Assembly: GCF_014647235.1 (NCBI RefSeq)
Contig: NZ_BMOU01000007.1
Span: forward strand, 251,987 to 315,986
Length of the DNA: 64,000 nucleotides
Direction: 5' to 3'
From: Haloarcula pellucida
Lineage (GTDB): Archaea; Halobacteriota; Halobacteria; Halobacteriales; Haloarculaceae
The notes under the pieces were generated by a model. That model had not been told where the DNA came from, searched no databases, and saw nothing but the letters and a program-made list of their open reading frames with translations. The translations under genes and the position numbers were made by a program. This document shows positions 60,011 to 64,000 of the stretch, one piece after another; position 1 is the first letter of the stretch; each line of letters opens with the position of its first letter.

Positions 60011-61081
60011 ATGTCAGAAGACCCTACGCGGAAATCCACCCGACGGCGCTTCGTTCGAGCGGCCGGACTGACAGGTGTCGTCGCCCTCGCAGGCTGTGGC
60101 GGCGACGGCGGCGACGGCGGCGATGGCGGTGATGGTGGGGCCGAAACCGAGACTACCGCCATGGGCGACGGCGGTGATGGCGAGACCGAGACCACCGGGG
60201 ACGGCGGCGATGGCGGTGGACAGACGGAGACGCGCCTTTCCTGGCACGCCGGCGGGACCGGTGGGACGTACTTCCCGCTCTCGAACGAGTTCAAGACCAT
60301 CGTCGAGGCAAACACCGAGTTCACGCTGAACGTCCAGTCGACGGGCGCAAGCGTCGAGAACGTCGGCAACCTCGCCAGCGGGGACGCCGACTTCGCGCTC
60401 ATCCAGAACGACATCGCCTCCTTCGCGAAGAACGGGACCGGCATTGACGCGTTCAAGGGCAATGCCGTCCAGAACCTGACGGGGGTCGCGACGCTGTACC
60501 CCGAGACCATCACCGTCGTCACGCTGGCCAACACCGGCATCACGCAACTGTCGGATCTCTCCGGGAAGACGATCAACACCGGTGACCTCGGGTCGGGCAC
60601 GCAGGTCAACGCCCTCCAGATTCTGGAGGCTGTGGGTATCTCGAACTTCACCGAACAGAACGCCTCCTTCTCGCAGGCGGCCGACCAGTTACGGAACGGC
60701 GACATCGACGCGGCGTTCGTCGTCGGCGGGTGGCCCGTCGGCGCCATCGAGGACTTAGCGAACACGAACGACCTCGTCATCGTCCCCATCCGGGGCCAGA
60801 ACCGACAGGCCGTCAAGGAGGCGGCGTCGTGGTTCGCCGACGACACCATTCCCGGTGGCACGTACACCGGTGTCGGGAACGACGTCCAGACGGTCGCCGT
60901 GCAGGCGATGATTGCCACCCGCAGGGAACTGTCCGAATCGACGGTGGAGACCGTGACGGCGGCTATCTTCGACAACGTCGACCAACTCACCATCAAGACG
61001 GACTTCATCAGCAAGGAGTCGGCCCAGGACGGCATGTCCATCGAACTCCACCCCGGGGCGGCGGCGTACTTCGACGCCTGA
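60011..61081 (+). CDS. TAXI-family TRAP transporter substrate-binding lipoprotein
   Basis: 356 residues. A Tat signal (STRRRFVRAAGL) with lipobox LAGC (Cys29) anchors the protein outside the cell. An 18-residue-scale repeat of Gly-Asp units (about 30-75) acts as a flexible linker. The binding domain has LSWHAGGTGGTYFPLSNEFK and SGKTINTGDLGSGTQVNAL, typical of TAXI proteins. It delivers a dicarboxylate or amino acid to the permease. TGTATATCTT near 59971-59980 is a possible TATA element. Confidence 0.93.
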   Translation: MSEDPTRKSTRRRFVRAAGLTGVVALAGCGGDGGDGGDGGDGGAETETTAMGDGGDGETETTGDGGDGGGQTETRLSWHAGGTGGTYFPLSNEFKTIVEANTEFTLNVQSTGASVENVGNLASGDADFALIQNDIASFAKNGTGIDAFKGNAVQNLTGVATLYPETITVVTLANTGITQLSDLSGKTINTGDLGSGTQVNALQILEAVGISNFTEQNASFSQAADQLRNGDIDAAFVVGGWPVGAIEDLANTNDLVIVPIRGQNRQAVKEAASWFADDTIPGGTYTGVGNDVQTVAVQAMIATRRELSESTVETVTAAIFDNVDQLTIKTDFISKESAQDGMSIELHPGAAAYFDA

Positions 61082-61136
61082 CCCGACCCGTGGTGCCAGC
61101 ATCGCCCGCTACCCACGCTCGCCGGACGCCCACGAC

Positions 61137-61625
61137 ATGACTCGGCGCGTCGCCGTCGCACTCGCGTTCGTCGCGTTGCTCGCACTCGGGACGGCCGCGG
61201 CGGTACCGACCCAGCGGGTCCTCGTCGTCGAGGACGCCGAGAACGGAGAGCCGTACCTGACGGCCCCCGTCGAGAACGGGACGACGGTGGCGCTCGAATA
61301 CACCCACAGCGTCGAGAAGACCCGCGTCTACGACGGCTACACCGTCAGAGGCGACCGACTCGTCATGACCCGGATGGAGTTCGAATCGTACGGCTGGGGG
61401 CTGCCCAGCGGCGCGAACGTCACCCGGGAGAACGGGACGCTCGTCTACGACCCACCGGGGGCCTACACGCGATTCACCGTCGCACCCGGTGCCGTTGCAG
61501 GTCACCGCCTCCACGTCGGCGACCGGACCTACGATCTGGTCGCACTGAGCGACGAGCGCTCCGTGACCCTCCACCTCACCCGGCGGTCGGCGCTCGCGGC
61601 CGCTACGGATTCACTCGATACATGA
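61137..61625 (+). CDS. DUF1850 protein of a TAXI-TRAP operon
   Basis: 162 residues with a short N-terminal hydrophobic helix (VAVALAFVALLALGTAA) and a small beta domain containing VALEYTHSVEKTRVYDGYTV, the hallmark of DUF1850. Such proteins commonly sit between the TAXI binding protein and the fused TRAP permease, as here, and probably assist the transporter. Its stop overlaps the permease start (ATGA). Confidence 0.9.
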   Translation: MTRRVAVALAFVALLALGTAAAVPTQRVLVVEDAENGEPYLTAPVENGTTVALEYTHSVEKTRVYDGYTVRGDRLVMTRMEFESYGWGLPSGANVTRENGTLVYDPPGAYTRFTVAPGAVAGHRLHVGDRTYDLVALSDERSVTLHLTRRSALAAATDSLDT

Positions 61626-64000
61626 CCACGACACCACCCGGAGACGACACAGTGGACTCGCCCGAGGACGCCGCCGTCACCGACGAGGAGGTCGACGAAG
61701 TCCTTCAGGAGATAGAGCGCAAGCGGTCGTTGCAGGGCGCTGCGGCGGTTGTCGTCGCCATCGTCGGCATCACCTTTTCGGTGTTTCAGATGTGGCTGGC
61801 AGCGAAGGGGTTCGTCCTCTCCGTCGACCTGCCGGGTCTCGGCACGGTTCAGTTCGCGGCCCTGCAGTTGCTCCAGATAAACGCCGTCCACGTCGCGTTC
61901 GGACTCGTACTCACCTTCCTGCTGTATCCGACCTCGACCGGCGACGGGCCGCTGTCGGGACGCGCCGTCGCGCTGGCGGCGTGGCTCGACGACCGACTCG
62001 GGGCCGACCACCCCGTGACCCGCACGGTTCGCGCCGTCGGCGGCGCGCTCGCGTGGGTGTTCGTCGACCCCGACTTCGACCGCGTGACGCCGCTCGACGT
62101 GGTGTTGATGGGTATCTCGGTGCTGGCGGCGGCGTACTTCATCACCGACTTTCAGGAGATACAGCGGATGCGCGCGCTCGGACTGGAGTCCGGCCGACCC
62201 ATTCAGGGAGTGTTCACGTTCCTCGAACCGATTGCGGGACTGCTCGGACCGCTCGCGGACACCTCCTACGCGTTCGTGTTGGGCGTCGTCGGCGTCTTGC
62301 TTGTGCTCGAAGCCACTCGGCGGGCCATCAGCCTCTACCTGATGGTCATCGTCGCGGCGTTCGTCGTCTACGCCCGCTTTGGCTTTCTCATCCCGCAGAA
62401 CACGGCGTACGTGGGCGTCCTCTCTATCCCGCCGCTGGCGTGGGACTCCATCATTCAGAACCTCTGGTACAACACGGAAAACGGCGTGTTCGGCATCCCG
62501 GTGACCGTCTCGGTGCAGTTCATCTACATCTTCATCCTCTTTGGGGCGTTTCTGGAGATGTCCGGGGCCGGCCAGTGGTTCATCGACCTCGCGTACGGCG
62601 CGACGGGGACCCGGCGGGGCGGCCCAGCGAAGGCCTCGATTCTGGCCAGCGGGTTCATGGGGACCATCTCCGGGTCCTCTATCGCCAACACCGTCACGAC
62701 GGGCGCGTTCACGATTCCGCTGATGAAGCGGTCTGGCTACCGCCCCGAGTTCGCCGGCGGCGTCGAGGCCTCGGCGTCGTCCGGCGGGCAGATTCTCCCG
62801 CCGGTGATGGGCGCCGCCGCGTTCCTCATCGTCCAGTACACGGTGACCCCGTTCCGCGACGTCATCATCGCCGCCACCATCCCGGCCATCGTCTTCTTCT
62901 TCGGCATCTGGGTGATGGTCCACTTCGAGGCGACAAAGCGCAACATCGGCGGTTTGGACCCCTCCGAACTGGTTGACATCCGCCAGCACCTCACGACCGG
63001 GTGGTTCTACCTCGTCCCCATCGGCCTCCTGCTGTACTACCTCATCATCGAACGGCTCTCGGTCGCCCGGTCGGCGTGGTTCACGCTCATCGCCATCGGG
63101 GCGCTCGTCGCCCTCGTGGCGGCGTACAGCGACGAGACGCGGGGACGACTCGTCGCTATCTTCGGCGCCCTGTTCGTCGCCAACTTCGTCGCGCAACTGC
63201 TCGCGGGCGTCGGATTCCTCGGTGCGCTGCTCGGTGACGGTACCGGCGGCCAGTCGGCACAGGCGGCGTTTGCGGCCACCGTCGGCGGCCTCGGCGGAAT
63301 GGCGATCGTCGCGGGCGTCCTGACGCTGGCGACGCGCCCCGCTCTCGACTCGCCCATCCTCTCGTTCGACGACGCCGTCGACGACGCCGCCCAGACGACG
63401 GCCGACGCTCTCGGCCGGTCCGAACTGGCGAGTAACGGGGTCTACCGACTCACCGTCTTCCTCGGGAAGTCGATGGAGAGCGGCGCTCGGACGGCGGTGC
63501 CTGTCGTCATCGCCGTCGCCGCGGCGGGCATCATCCCCGGCGTCATCAGCGTCTCCGGTCTCGGGCCGAATCTGGTGGCGCTCATCCGCGCCGTCGCCGG
63601 CGGGTCGCTGGTCCTCCTGCTTCTGGTCACTGCCGTCGCCTCCATCATCCTCGGGATGGGGATGCCGACCACCGTGACGTACATCATCCTCGTCTCGTTG
63701 CTCGCGCCGGCGCTGGTGGGGTTTGGCGTTCCGGAACTGGCCGCGCACCTGTTCATCCTCTATTTCGGCGTCATCGCGGACATCACGCCGCCGGTGGCCG
63801 TCGCCGCCTACGCGGCCTCGGGGGTGGCGAAATCCGACGCCTTCCAGACGGGCATCGAGGCGTTCTCGCTGTCGCTGAACAAGGCTATCGTCCCGTTCGC
63901 GTTCGTCCTCGCACCCGGCATCGTCCTCCTGCGACGGAAGGCCAACGCCGACGAACTCCCCCTCGGCGAGCAGTACCGCGTGGTCCAGCTGACGGACTTT
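61622..64000 (+). CDS. TRAP transporter fused permease (3' end beyond window)
   Basis: 793 codons are visible and the frame is still open at the window end. An acidic N-terminus leads to many membrane helices. The DctM-type block (about 280-430 and 600-760) contains GFMGTISGSSIANTVTTGAF, PPVMGAAAFLIVQY and GMGMPTTVTYIILV, and DITPPVAVAAYAASGVAK comes near the end. The small DctQ-like and large DctM-like subunits are fused, as in most TAXI systems. It would be driven by an ion gradient. The start ATG 61622 overlaps the DUF1850 stop. Confidence 0.93.
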   Translation, partial: MTTTPPGDDTVDSPEDAAVTDEEVDEVLQEIERKRSLQGAAAVVVAIVGITFSVFQMWLAAKGFVLSVDLPGLGTVQFAALQLLQINAVHVAFGLVLTFLLYPTSTGDGPLSGRAVALAAWLDDRLGADHPVTRTVRAVGGALAWVFVDPDFDRVTPLDVVLMGISVLAAAYFITDFQEIQRMRALGLESGRPIQGVFTFLEPIAGLLGPLADTSYAFVLGVVGVLLVLEATRRAISLYLMVIVAAFVVYARFGFLIPQNTAYVGVLSIPPLAWDSIIQNLWYNTENGVFGIPVTVSVQFIYIFILFGAFLEMSGAGQWFIDLAYGATGTRRGGPAKASILASGFMGTISGSSIANTVTTGAFTIPLMKRSGYRPEFAGGVEASASSGGQILPPVMGAAAFLIVQYTVTPFRDVIIAATIPAIVFFFGIWVMVHFEATKRNIGGLDPSELVDIRQHLTTGWFYLVPIGLLLYYLIIERLSVARSAWFTLIAIGALVALVAAYSDETRGRLVAIFGALFVANFVAQLLAGVGFLGALLGDGTGGQSAQAAFAATVGGLGGMAIVAGVLTLATRPALDSPILSFDDAVDDAAQTTADALGRSELASNGVYRLTVFLGKSMESGARTAVPVVIAVAAAGIIPGVISVSGLGPNLVALIRAVAGGSLVLLLLVTAVASIILGMGMPTTVTYIILVSLLAPALVGFGVPELAAHLFILYFGVIADITPPVAVAAYAASGVAKSDAFQTGIEAFSLSLNKAIVPFAFVLAPGIVLLRRKANADELPLGEQYRVVQLTDF

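Noticed and set aside
61529-63748. 739-residue minus-strand frame at the right end
   Set aside because: Antisense of the TRAP permease, composed mainly of Arg, Asp, Glu and Gly, with no domain.

Overview
The window is a stretch of haloarchaeal chromosome (class Halobacteria). The evidence is high GC, strongly acidic proteins, leaderless genes with TATA boxes about 27-35 bases upstream, and archaeal information-processing genes: MCM, Orc1/Cdc6, TFB, Hel308, KEOPS Cgi121 and Sua5/YrdC. It also has a haloarchaeal PHA operon (phaR-phaP-phaE-phaC), DpsA and a pilin. Coding density is high and most genes look like ordinary core genome. I see no insertion sequence, prophage, CRISPR array or rRNA. 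Two tRNA genes are present, His(GTG) and Pro(TGG).

Layout. 1-3200: 3' part of a siderophore operon on the minus strand (dat, ddc, start of an IucA/IucC-type synthetase) behind four DtxR-type boxes. 3300-12400: a small Cys-containing protein, tRNA-His, a site-2 protease with CBS domains, an SF2 helicase, a protein with two copies of one domain, an SLC13-type transporter, tRNA-Pro and an AGE-family epimerase. 12480-19600: mcm followed by five poorly known proteins and a MinD/ParA-like ATPase, then a convergent TFB gene and another unknown. 19680-27700: a GCS2-family ligase, a LOG-like protein, the PHA operon with divergent phaJ, an alpha/beta hydrolase and an Old Yellow Enzyme-like oxidoreductase. 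27850-36000: cgi121-hel308, a receiver-PAS-GAF protein, ferredoxin, MATE transporter, RidA, a 31-residue membrane peptide and unknowns. 36000-41100: Orc1/Cdc6, an AT-rich membrane protein, a MutS-like ATPase, and an iron-linked trio (57-residue protein with a DtxR box, amphi-Trp protein, DpsA). 41200-46200: DedA, a CinA-like protein, a family 2 glycosyltransferase, a class II terpene-cyclase-like protein and a TylF-type methyltransferase. 46300-54300: a homologue resembling methanogenesis marker 12 with a deoxyribosyltransferase-like partner, an HdrD/GlpC-like membrane Fe-S protein, Cmi4, a Cas4-like nuclease, Sua5, a peroxiredoxin-like and glutaredoxin-like pair, and a CNNM/CorC-like membrane protein. 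54300-64000: PiT transporter, surface glycoprotein and pilin, a DJ-1 protein, and a TAXI-type TRAP transporter (binding protein, DUF1850, fused permease cut by the window end).

The observations most worth following are: a shared iron-regulatory box linking the siderophore operon to a 57-residue protein next to Dps; a haloarchaeal squalene-hopene-cyclase-like protein that keeps the DxDDTA acid motif; three 10-bp-phased repeats between phaR and phaJ; a tract of atypical codons exactly over the MCM P-loop; several promoter palindromes (S2P, orc, dpsA); and the mcm-linked cluster of unknown genes. Family names rest on reading the sequence only; no database search was run.
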